From DATFDN01 sp035685165 (GTDB taxonomy: Bacteria > Pseudomonadota > Alphaproteobacteria > Acetobacterales > Acetobacteraceae), in assembly GCA_035685165.1 (NCBI GenBank), contig DASRBI010000005.1:136132-200131 (forward strand): a stretch of 64,000 bases of DNA. The letters are read 5' to 3'. Positions 16,507 to 23,600 of this stretch are shown in pieces (positions within the stretch are counted from its first letter, which is position 1; each line of letters starts with the position of its first letter). Made by a program: the position numbers and the translations under genes. The notes under the pieces are model-generated. The model was not told the DNA's origin and did no database searches. It saw only the letters and a list, made by a program, of their open reading frames with translations.

Positions 16507-18135
16507 TCAGGCCGGCGCGTGCGCGCGGCGACGCAGCTCGAACCGCTTCACCTTGCCCGATTCGGTGCGCGGCAGGCTGTCGACGAACAGGATACGCCGC
16601 GGGTATTTATAGGGCGCGATCTCCGCCTTCACGTGGTCCTGCAAGGCGCGGATCATCTCCTCACTCGGCTCGTAGCCTTCAGCCAGCACGACATAAGCCT
16701 GCACGATGGCGCCGCGCTCCTCGTCCGGCGCGCCGACCACCGCGCACTCGGCGACCGCCGGATGCGAAATCAGCGCCGCCTCCACCTCGGGACCGGCGAT
16801 GTTGTAGCCGGACGAGATGATCATGTCGTCGGAACGCGCCTGGAACCAGAAATACCCGTCCGCGTCCTGGTGGTACGTGTCGCCGGTTATGTTCCATCCG
16901 TTCTGGACATAGACGGTCTGGCGCGGATCGGCGAGATAGCGGCATCCTGTCGGGCCGCGCACCGCGAGCCGCCCGGTCGCACCGGGCGGCAGGTCGTTGC
17001 CCGCTTCGTCGATCAGCTTCGCCTGGTAACCCGGCACCGGCAGGCCGGTGGCACCCGGCCGCACCTTCTCCTGCGGCGCGCCGATGAAAATGTGCAGCAT
17101 CTCGGTCGAGCCGATGCCGTCGAGAATCTTGATCCCGGTCGCCCTGTGCCACGCCTCCCAGGTCGCCTTGGGCAAACTCTCGCCGGCCGAGACGCAGATG
17201 CGGAGTGCGCGCGTATCGCCCGGGCGCATCATGTGCAGCATCGCGCGGTAGGCAGTGGGCGCGGTGAAGCACACGGTCGGGCGGCCGGTGCGGATCAGGT
17301 CGAGCAGGCGCTCGGGGCTCGGCTGCTCCAGAAGCAGGGTGGAGGCGCCGATCCTGAGCGGGAAAAGCACCACCGCGCCGAGGCCGAAGGTGAAGGCGAT
17401 CGGAGCGGAGCCGATGAACACGTCCTCGGGTGCCGCGCGCAGCACATGCTGCCCGTAGGTGTCGCACACCGCGAGCATGTCGCGGTGGAAATGCATGGTA
17501 CCCTTCGGCACGCCTGTGGTGCCGGAGGTGAAGGCGATCAGGCACACATCGTCGGCGCGCGCCGGATAGGCCGCGAAGTCCGGCGCCTCCTGCGCCATCA
17601 GGGTTTCGAGCGCATCAGGCGCCCCGCCGCCGATCGGCACCACATGCAAAAGCTCGGGCGCGTCGGCGCGCGCGCGCTGCAATTCGTCGAGCAGCCGATG
17701 ATCGCACAGAGCCACGCTGACGCGCGCCTTGGTCAGCATGAAGCGCAGTTCGGCGGCGCGCAGCAGCGGCATGGTGGCGACCGCGATCGCGCCCGCCTTC
17801 AGCACGGCCAGATAGGCCGCGACCATGATCGGCGTGTTGGGGGCGCGCAGCAGCACGCGGTTGCCGGGGGCCACGCCGAGCCGCCGCGTCAGCACGCCCG
17901 CGATGCGGTTCACCCGCTCGGCGAGTTCCGCGTAGCTCCAGCTCAGTTCCGGGGTGCCGATGGCGGGGCGGCTCGCCTGCGGCGAATCGAGCCAGCGGTC
18001 GAGCAGCTCGGTCACGCAATTCAGTTGATCGGGGTAATGGAGCCCGGCCTCGGCCAGCAGCAGCGCCGGCCATTGCGCGCGCGGCGGCAGGTTGTCGCCG
18101 GCGAAGCTGTCATAGGGGAGCGCCGGACCGTCCAT
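16507..18135 (-). CDS. 2-aminobenzoate-CoA ligase-like AMP-dependent synthetase
   Basis: 542 residues. Aryl-CoA ligases adenylate a benzoate-type acid and transfer it to CoA. The N-terminal motif DSFAGDNLPPRAQWP and the HYPDQLNCVTELLD segment are close to what I know of 2-aminobenzoate-CoA ligases. The P-loop is FTSGTTGVPKG and the catalytic Lys528 lies in RTESGKVKRFE. ATG 18135 was chosen; a GTG six bases upstream is equally placed relative to ACGAGGG. It is divergent from a flavin monooxygenase across a 107-base gap holding a palindrome. The pairing suggests aerobic degradation of an aromatic acid; the exact substrate is open. Confidence 0.78.
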   Translation of the reverse strand: MDGPALPYDSFAGDNLPPRAQWPALLLAEAGLHYPDQLNCVTELLDRWLDSPQASRPAIGTPELSWSYAELAERVNRIAGVLTRRLGVAPGNRVLLRAPNTPIMVAAYLAVLKAGAIAVATMPLLRAAELRFMLTKARVSVALCDHRLLDELQRARADAPELLHVVPIGGGAPDALETLMAQEAPDFAAYPARADDVCLIAFTSGTTGVPKGTMHFHRDMLAVCDTYGQHVLRAAPEDVFIGSAPIAFTFGLGAVVLFPLRIGASTLLLEQPSPERLLDLIRTGRPTVCFTAPTAYRAMLHMMRPGDTRALRICVSAGESLPKATWEAWHRATGIKILDGIGSTEMLHIFIGAPQEKVRPGATGLPVPGYQAKLIDEAGNDLPPGATGRLAVRGPTGCRYLADPRQTVYVQNGWNITGDTYHQDADGYFWFQARSDDMIISSGYNIAGPEVEAALISHPAVAECAVVGAPDEERGAIVQAYVVLAEGYEPSEEMIRALQDHVKAEIAPYKYPRRILFVDSLPRTESGKVKRFELRRRAHAPA

Positions 18136-18189
18136 GGCCACCCTCGTTCCTCGGAGCCTGATCCGGGAGCCTGGGCGGGGCCGGCAATT

Positions 18190-18205
18190 ACTTCAAGCCT
18201 AAAGT
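18190..18205. promoter_or_regulatory. 16-base imperfect palindrome, operator candidate
   Basis: ACTTCAAGCCTAAAGT lies in the AT-richer middle of the 107-base divergent gap between the aryl-CoA ligase and the flavin monooxygenase genes. It matches its own reverse complement at 12 of 16 positions, all differences being transitions, and is flanked by CAAT(T) and ATTG. Its size and symmetry resemble MarR-family operators of aromatic catabolic genes (inference). No MarR-type gene is in the window. Confidence 0.45.
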
Positions 18206-18242
18206 ATTGCGCCCGGCGCGGCGCGGGGGCTTGGATGGGCGC

Positions 18243-19493
18243 ATGAAGGTCACGATCGTTGGCGGTGGCATCGGCGGGCTGGCGGCGGCGCTCGCGCTGC
18301 ATGCCGTCGGCATCGAGTGCGAGGTGTTCGAACAGGTCCGGGAACTGGCCGAGCTCGGGGTCGGCATCAACACGCTGCCGCACGCGATCAAGGAGCTGGC
18401 GGCGCTCGGGCTTCTGGACGAACTGGACCGCGCCGGAATCCGCACCCGCGAGCTGATCTACGCCAACCGCTTCGGCCAGGTGGTGTGGCGCGAGCTGCGC
18501 GGCACCGACGCCGGCTTCGAGGCGCCGCAATTCTCCATCCATCGCGGCAAGCTGCACGGCGTCCTGCTGCGCGCCGTACAGGCGCGGCTCGGCTCGGAGC
18601 GCGTGCATACGGGCTACCGGCTGACGGGGTTTGCGGAACGACCAGACGGCATTGTCGCGTTCTTCCGGCGCCGCGACGGGGCCGAACAGGTGGAGGTCAT
18701 GGCCGACGCGCTCGTGGGCGCGGACGGCATCCACTCGACGGTGCGAAGCATCTTCCACCCCGACGAGGGGCCGCCCGTGTGGAACGGCATCATGCTCTGG
18801 CGTGGCGCGGCGCCGTGGCCGGTCTATGTCGATGGACGGACCATGGTGATTTCCGGCGGGATGCACGCCAAGTTTGTGTTCTACCCGATTCACTTCGACC
18901 CCGCCCGCCCCGACCTTCGGCTCACCAACTGGGCGGTGCAGGCGCGGGTGCAGCGTGGCGGCGGGCTGCCGCCGCACAAGGAGGACTGGAACCGGCCGGG
19001 GCTGATCGAAGAACTGGCACCCCTGGTGCGCGACCGGTTCCGGCTCGATTTCGTCGAGCCGCTGAAGCTGATCGAAACGAGCGGCACCTTCTACGAATAT
19101 CCGATGTGCGACCGCGATCCGCTGCCGCGCTGGTCGTTCGGCCGCGCGACGCTGCTCGGCGACGCAGCGCATCCGATGTATCCGGTGGGCTCCAACGGTG
19201 CGAGCCAGGCGGTGCTCGATGCGCGCGCGCTCGCCCGTCACCTGACTTCCGATGCTTCGGTCGCGGCGGCGCTGGCCGCCTATGATGCCGAGCGCCGACC
19301 GCCGACCACCGAGATCGTGCTGACCAACCGCAAGGGCGGACCCGAGCGGGTGATCGACGTGTTGGAGGAGCGCGCCCCTGAGGGCTTCACCGATGTCGAT
19401 GCGATCGCGCCCTATGCCGAGCGCGAGGCGATCGTGCGCGGCTACGCGCAGTTGGCGGGGTTCGCGCGCGAGCAGGTTAACGCGCCGCGGTGA
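18243..19493 (+). CDS. FAD-dependent aromatic monooxygenase (PHBH/PhzS-like)
   Basis: 416 residues. A group A flavoprotein monooxygenase: Rossmann GGGIGG at 7-12 (after MKVTIV), a mid-protein DG motif (VGADGIHSTVR) and the C-terminal FAD-ribityl motif GDAAHPMYPVGSNGASQ near 305-322. Overall it resembles 5-methylphenazine-1-carboxylate 1-monooxygenase and salicylate-hydroxylase-like enzymes that hydroxylate activated aromatic rings with NAD(P)H and O2. It lacks the C-terminal old-yellow-enzyme-like half of 2-aminobenzoyl-CoA monooxygenase/reductase, so it is not that enzyme. Divergent transcription from the aryl-CoA ligase suggests a shared pathway. Confidence 0.8.
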   Translation: MKVTIVGGGIGGLAAALALHAVGIECEVFEQVRELAELGVGINTLPHAIKELAALGLLDELDRAGIRTRELIYANRFGQVVWRELRGTDAGFEAPQFSIHRGKLHGVLLRAVQARLGSERVHTGYRLTGFAERPDGIVAFFRRRDGAEQVEVMADALVGADGIHSTVRSIFHPDEGPPVWNGIMLWRGAAPWPVYVDGRTMVISGGMHAKFVFYPIHFDPARPDLRLTNWAVQARVQRGGGLPPHKEDWNRPGLIEELAPLVRDRFRLDFVEPLKLIETSGTFYEYPMCDRDPLPRWSFGRATLLGDAAHPMYPVGSNGASQAVLDARALARHLTSDASVAAALAAYDAERRPPTTEIVLTNRKGGPERVIDVLEERAPEGFTDVDAIAPYAEREAIVRGYAQLAGFAREQVNAPR

Positions 19494-19522
19494 TGCCGAC
19501 TGCGCCAGAGCTTCCGCCCGCC

Positions 19523-19559
19523 CCCCCTCCCCCTGACCCGCTCCAGCAAGGGGAGGGGG
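19523..19559. repeat. GC-rich intergenic stem-loop (family B repeat)
   Basis: CCCCCTCCCC at 19523-19532 pairs perfectly with GGGGAGGGGG at 19550-19559 around a 17-base loop. It lies between the convergent monooxygenase and receiver genes. The right arm and its tail (GCAAGGGGAGG, then ACTCTTTGC) recur at 50326-50347, so this is a dispersed repeat, possibly also acting as a two-way terminator; no T-run follows. Confidence 0.6.
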
Positions 19560-19603
19560 AACTCTTTGCTGCGCGATGCACGGAGCGATCAGGCTGACCG
19601 CCA

Positions 19604-20044
19604 TCAGTAATGCCCGGCCACGAAGCGCAGCAGTTCGTCCTCCGGCACCGGCTTTTCGACCACTTTCTCGATCCCGAGTTCCTGGGCGCGGGCGCGGATC
19701 GCCGCCGTCGGCGAGCCGGTGATCAGCAGCATCGGCGGGCTGCATTCTCTTTCGCGCAGCCGGGCGGCAAGCTCGAGCCCGGTCATGCGCGGCATGTGGT
19801 GGTCCAGGATCAGGCAAGCAGCCCGGAACGCGATCTGGTCGAGATAGGCTTCCCCCGAGGGAAACACCGCAACCTTGTGACCAGCCACTTCCAGCAGGAA
19901 CCGCAGCGAATCGAGCACCGCCGGGTCGTCGTCGACAATGGCGACCGGCCTCTCCTCCCGCCCGTCCGTGTCGGAACGCCCCATCACGAGCTCATCGGAC
20001 ATTGCCACCCGAATGCGCCGCCGCGCGTCGGGATGCATTGACAC
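19604..20044 (-). CDS. Single-domain response regulator (FixT-like candidate)
   Basis: About 146 residues: one receiver domain and no output domain. The acidic pocket is DDD at 38-40, the phosphoacceptor Asp81 (LILDHHMP), the switch Thr/Ser in LLITGS at 106-111 and Lys131 (EKP). The start is uncertain: a GTG at 20044 lies three bases after the fixL stop, and ATGs exist at 20038 and farther in. As the last gene of a fixK-fixL-receiver run it may compete for FixL phosphoryl groups or inhibit FixL, as FixT does in Caulobacter. Only two cysteines are present, so an iron-sulfur cluster like that reported for FixT is unlikely. Confidence 0.82.
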   Translation of the reverse strand: MSMHPDARRRIRVAMSDELVMGRSDTDGREERPVAIVDDDPAVLDSLRFLLEVAGHKVAVFPSGEAYLDQIAFRAACLILDHHMPRMTGLELAARLRERECSPPMLLITGSPTAAIRARAQELGIEKVVEKPVPEDELLRFVAGHY

Positions 20045-20047
20045 AAA

Positions 20048-21142
20048 TCATTCGGTCTCGGGGGCGGCCGGCACCGACATACGGAACACGGTGCCGCCGC
20101 CCGGCGCATCCTCGGCCCGCAGCTCGCCGCCATGACCTTCGATGATGGTGCGGCACACCGAAAGCCCCACGCCCATGCCGCCCTGTTTGGTGGTGACGAA
20201 GGGCTGGAACAGCCGGGCGCGCACCTGTTCGGGCAAGCCGGGCCCGGTGTCCGCTATCGAGATTTCCACCATGTCTCCCTCGCGTCGGGTCGCGATCCTG
20301 AGCGCGCGCGCGGACTGCCCTTCCATCGCCTCCACCGCGTTGCGGGTCAGGTTCAGCAGCACCTGCTGGATTTGCACCTTGTCGATCATCGCGTCCTGCG
20401 CCGCCGGGTCGATGCTGATTTCGAGCTTCAGTCCCGACCCGACGCCGACCAGGGCGAGGCCGATAGCCTCCTGGATCGTGCGCGCGAGGCTCTCCCGCCG
20501 CCGTTCGGTCTCGCCCTTGCGGACCAGCTCGCGCAACCGCAGGATGATCTGCCGCGCGCGCTCCGCCTGCTCGGCGATCCGTTCAAGTCCCTGTTCGATG
20601 CGCGCCTTGTCGCCGGTGGCCACCAGCCGGCGCACGCCGTTCAGGTAATTGGCGATCGCGGCGAGCGGCTGGTTCACCTCGTGCGCCAGCGCCGAGGCCA
20701 TCTGGCCGAGCTCGCTCACCCGCGAGACGTGCACGAGCTCCGCTTGCAGCTCGTTCAGCCGCCGCTCGCGCTCCTGGCGTTCGGTAATGTCGCGGACGAA
20801 GGCGGTGAACAGCGGCTCCCCGCCCGTTTCGGCCTTGCCGATGGCGAGCTCCATCGGGAAGGTGGATCCGTCCTTGCGCCGGCCGACGATCATCCGCCCG
20901 ATGCCGATGATGCGCGCCTCCCCGGTGCGGAGATAGCGCTGCATGTACATGTCGTGCTGCTGGCGATAAGGCGCGGGCATCAGCAGGCTCACATTGCGCC
21001 CCAGCACCTCCTCGCGCGCGTAGCCGAACAGCCGCTCGGCGGCGTTGCTGAACTGGAGGATGCGGCCCTCGGCGTCCGAGACCACCAGGGCGTCGGGCAC
21101 GGTTTCGAGTATCGAGCGCAGCAGCGCCGCCCGTTCGGGCAT
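20048..21142 (-). CDS. fixL: Heme-PAS oxygen sensor histidine kinase FixL
   Basis: 364 residues from the ATG at 21142, with GGGGAG upstream; a GTG at 21193 would add 17 residues. One PAS domain, then HisKA (phosphoacceptor His154 in ALAHEVNQPLAAI) and HATPase_c (N-box NLTRNAVEAM, G-boxes DTGPGLP and GMGVGLS). The PAS carries the FixL heme signature: proximal His63 (QQHDMYMQRY), Arg69, and distal Arg83 in IIGIGR, followed by GRRKDGSTFPMEL. These match the His200, Arg206 and Arg220 positions of Bradyrhizobium FixL. No transmembrane helices, so a soluble sensor. Low O2 should activate it towards FixJ (22032, divergent) and perhaps the adjacent receiver. Confidence 0.92.
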   Translation of the reverse strand: MPERAALLRSILETVPDALVVSDAEGRILQFSNAAERLFGYAREEVLGRNVSLLMPAPYRQQHDMYMQRYLRTGEARIIGIGRMIVGRRKDGSTFPMELAIGKAETGGEPLFTAFVRDITERQERERRLNELQAELVHVSRVSELGQMASALAHEVNQPLAAIANYLNGVRRLVATGDKARIEQGLERIAEQAERARQIILRLRELVRKGETERRRESLARTIQEAIGLALVGVGSGLKLEISIDPAAQDAMIDKVQIQQVLLNLTRNAVEAMEGQSARALRIATRREGDMVEISIADTGPGLPEQVRARLFQPFVTTKQGGMGVGLSVCRTIIEGHGGELRAEDAPGGGTVFRMSVPAAPETE

Positions 21143-21224
21143 GAGGCTCCCCGGATGGTCGGTTTCCGATACCGGCCATACATCCACTCTCACGCGCCGG
21201 GACTCAATCTGCTTTGGCTCCTCG

Positions 21225-21935
21225 TCAGTGAACTTCGTTGTCCCGCACCGCCCTCAGCGCCGAGCGGTCGAGGATGCGGAACCCGTGCCGGTCGAGCGCG
21301 ATCGCCCCCATGCGCCGGAGCTGGCTGAGACCGCGGCAGACCGTCTCCACCGTCAGCCCCAAATGGTCAGCGATGTCAGCCCGGCTCATCGGCAGATCGA
21401 CCGGGTCGCCGCCGGCCGCGCGGGCGCGGCTCGCCGTCTCCAGCAGGAAATGGGCGATCCGCTCCAGCGCCGTCATCCGCCCCAAGAGGACCATCCGCTC
21501 GCGCGCGGCGCGGAGCTGCTCGGCCCCCATCCGCCGCAGCCGGCGCGCGAAGTCCGGATCGCGCTCGGCAAGGTTGTCAATGCAGCGCATCGGGACGCGG
21601 CGCAGCACGACATCCGTCACCGCCTCGGCCGACATGTCGTATTCGCCGATCACGTCCCACCCGAACAGGTCGCCCGCGGTGAGGAACAGGCCGACCTGCC
21701 GGCGGCCGTCCTCCATCAGCGTCACCGTCCGCAGCCAACCGCTGATGACGATGTAGCAATGCTCGGCCCGGTCGCCCTGGGCGACGATCTCGGCGTCGCG
21801 CTCGGCGTGGACAATCAGCCCGGCGCCGGCAAGCCCCTGGAACCCGGGCAGGAGGCTCGCGCGGCCGTTGGCGGGCGCCGGCGGCGGCGCGGGCAGCGTG
21901 CTTGACCGGTGGTTCAGCGCGTGGATAGAGGCCAT
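21225..21935 (-). CDS. fixK: Crp/Fnr-family regulator FixK
   Basis: 236 residues. An N-terminal cyclic-nucleotide-like beta-roll (about 40-120) and a C-terminal winged helix with MSRADIADHLGLTVETVCR at 183-201. There is no N-terminal cysteine cluster, so it is FixK-like rather than an iron-sulfur FNR; FixK is normally induced by FixLJ and activates micro-oxic respiration genes via TTG-N8-CAA-type sites. Recognition-helix residues Glu197 and Arg201 are conserved, but Cys200 replaces the usual Ser. ATG 21935 has GGAGAAC upstream. It lies upstream of fixL on the same strand (82-base gap) and is divergent from fixJ. Confidence 0.87.
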   Translation of the reverse strand: MASIHALNHRSSTLPAPPPAPANGRASLLPGFQGLAGAGLIVHAERDAEIVAQGDRAEHCYIVISGWLRTVTLMEDGRRQVGLFLTAGDLFGWDVIGEYDMSAEAVTDVVLRRVPMRCIDNLAERDPDFARRLRRMGAEQLRAARERMVLLGRMTALERIAHFLLETASRARAAGGDPVDLPMSRADIADHLGLTVETVCRGLSQLRRMGAIALDRHGFRILDRSALRAVRDNEVH

Positions 21936-22031
21936 CGTGTTCTCCGCCCCGCTCGTTGCGATGCCTGCGTACCAGCCTGCCGAGACGCGCTGAATTCGGG
22001 TGGTGACGTACGTGCACCTACGGATGCGCCG

Positions 22032-22667
22032 ATGAATGCGCCCGCCCCGCCCGTGGTTCATGTGGTCGATGACGATGCCTCGGTGCGGCAGTCGCTCGAG
22101 TTCCTGCTCGGAACGGGTGGGTTCGCCGTGCGGCTCTATGACAGCGCCCGCGCGCTGCTCGACGCCGCGCCCGCGCCACCCGGATGCGTGCTGACCGACG
22201 TGCGGATGCCGGGGATGGACGGGATCGAGCTCTTGCAGCAGATGCGCCGGCGGGGGGTCGACATTCCGGTGGTAGTGATGACCGGCCACGGCGACGTGCC
22301 GCTCGCGGTGCGCGCCATGAAATCCGGCGCGATCGATTTCTTGGAGAAGCCCTTTTCCGACGAGGCCCTGTTCGCCGCGCTGCGCCGCGCCGAGGAAGAA
22401 GGCGAGCGCCGCGCCGCCGCCCGCGCGCGGGCGGCCGAGGCAGTCCGTCGCATCGCCGCGCTGACGCCGCGCGAGCGCGAGGTGTTCGCTCTGCTCGTGC
22501 AGGGCCTGCCGACCAAGGCGATCGCCAACAAGCTGGGCGCCAGCCCGCGCACGATCGAGGTGCACCGGGCGCGGGTGATGGAGAAACTCGCCGCGCACAG
22601 CCTGCCCGATCTCGTGCGGCTCTGGCAGTCGGCGGAGGGCGGGGGCCAGGGCACCTGCCCGCAATGA
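22032..22667 (+). CDS. fixJ: Two-component response regulator FixJ
   Basis: 211 residues. Receiver domain with acidic pocket DDD at 13-15, phosphoacceptor Asp56 (VLTDVRMPGMDG), Thr in MTGHGD and Lys in EKPF; then a LuxR/GerE-type HTH (LTPREREVFALLVQGLPTKAIANKLG, about 142-168). NarL/FixJ length and the FixJ-like linker support the name, as does the divergent fixK-fixL pair. ATG 22032 is used; the frame is open upstream but without family-like sequence. The 96-base gap to fixK must hold both promoters. Confidence 0.92.
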   Translation: MNAPAPPVVHVVDDDASVRQSLEFLLGTGGFAVRLYDSARALLDAAPAPPGCVLTDVRMPGMDGIELLQQMRRRGVDIPVVVMTGHGDVPLAVRAMKSGAIDFLEKPFSDEALFAALRRAEEEGERRAAARARAAEAVRRIAALTPREREVFALLVQGLPTKAIANKLGASPRTIEVHRARVMEKLAAHSLPDLVRLWQSAEGGGQGTCPQ

Positions 22668-22708
22668 CGGCGCTGAGAGTCGACGACTGCGGCGCTGAAT
22701 GCGGAATT

Positions 22709-23458
22709 CTACTGAATCCCTGCCGCTTGCCCCAAAGTTTCGCCGATCGGCCGATGCAGCACGAGATCGGCGATGTCATCGAGCTCGGTGGGTTCGCGGT
22801 TGATGATCACCAGCGTGGCGCCGCATTCCTTCGCGAGCCGCGGGAAACCCGCTGCCGGGTAGACGACCAGCGACGAGCCCATCGCGAGGAAGAGGTCGCA
22901 ATGCCGCGTCGCGCGCTCGGCCTCGCGCATGGCCTCGAGCGGCATCTGCTGGCCGAACGAGATGGTCGCCGTTTTCACGAGGCCGAAGCAGCGCGTGCAG
23001 CGCGGCAAGGTGCCGTCCCGCTCGAATGCAGCGCGGATCGGCTCCAGCTCGTAGCGGGCATTGCAGTCCAGGCAGGCGGCGTAGGTCGTGTTCCCGTGCA
23101 GTTCGATCACGCGGTCGGCCGGCACCCCGGCGGCCTGGTGCAGCCCGTCGATGTTCTGGGTGATCACCGTCTGGGCCGTGCCGCGCCGGATCAGTTCGGC
23201 AACAGCAACATGTCCGCGATTCGGGCGCGCCGCTTTCAGGGTTTCGTCCATGGAGAAGCGCCGCCGCCAGGTCTCCCGCCGCGCCGCCTCGGAGGTCAGG
23301 AACTCGTCGAAATAAATCGGCGCGTGGCGGGTCCAGAAGCCGCCGGGGCTGCGGAAATCGGGGATGCCCGATTCGGTGCTGATCCCGGCCCCCGTGAAGA
23401 TCACGGCCTGCCGGGACGTTTCCAGCAGACCGCCGAGCTTCGCCACCCCTCGATCCAT
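22709..23458 (-). CDS. cobB: NAD-dependent protein deacylase, Sir2 family
   Basis: 249 residues, standard bacterial sirtuin size. It removes acyl groups from lysines, consuming NAD and making O-acyl-ADP-ribose and nicotinamide. Motifs in order: GAGISTESGIPDFRSP near the N-terminus, TQNIDGLHQAAG, catalytic His in ELHGN, and two zinc CX2C pairs (CLDC and CTRC). ATG 23458 has GGAGGAG 11-15 bases upstream. It is divergent from the heparinase-like gene. Acyl-CoA synthetases such as the PrpE encoded here are classic sirtuin targets, but no direct link is shown. Confidence 0.92.
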   Translation of the reverse strand: MDRGVAKLGGLLETSRQAVIFTGAGISTESGIPDFRSPGGFWTRHAPIYFDEFLTSEAARRETWRRRFSMDETLKAARPNRGHVAVAELIRRGTAQTVITQNIDGLHQAAGVPADRVIELHGNTTYAACLDCNARYELEPIRAAFERDGTLPRCTRCFGLVKTATISFGQQMPLEAMREAERATRHCDLFLAMGSSLVVYPAAGFPRLAKECGATLVIINREPTELDDIADLVLHRPIGETLGQAAGIQ

Positions 23459-23600
23459 CCCCGAGGCTCCTCCCTGCCCACCGACTCGCGGCGCTCCGCT
23501 TGTCCGATTCGAAATCCCGCGTCTAGAAACTTGGGATGACCCAGCCATCGCGCCAGATGCTGCCGCAGGCCACCGCCATCGCGGCAGGGGCGGAGGTAGC

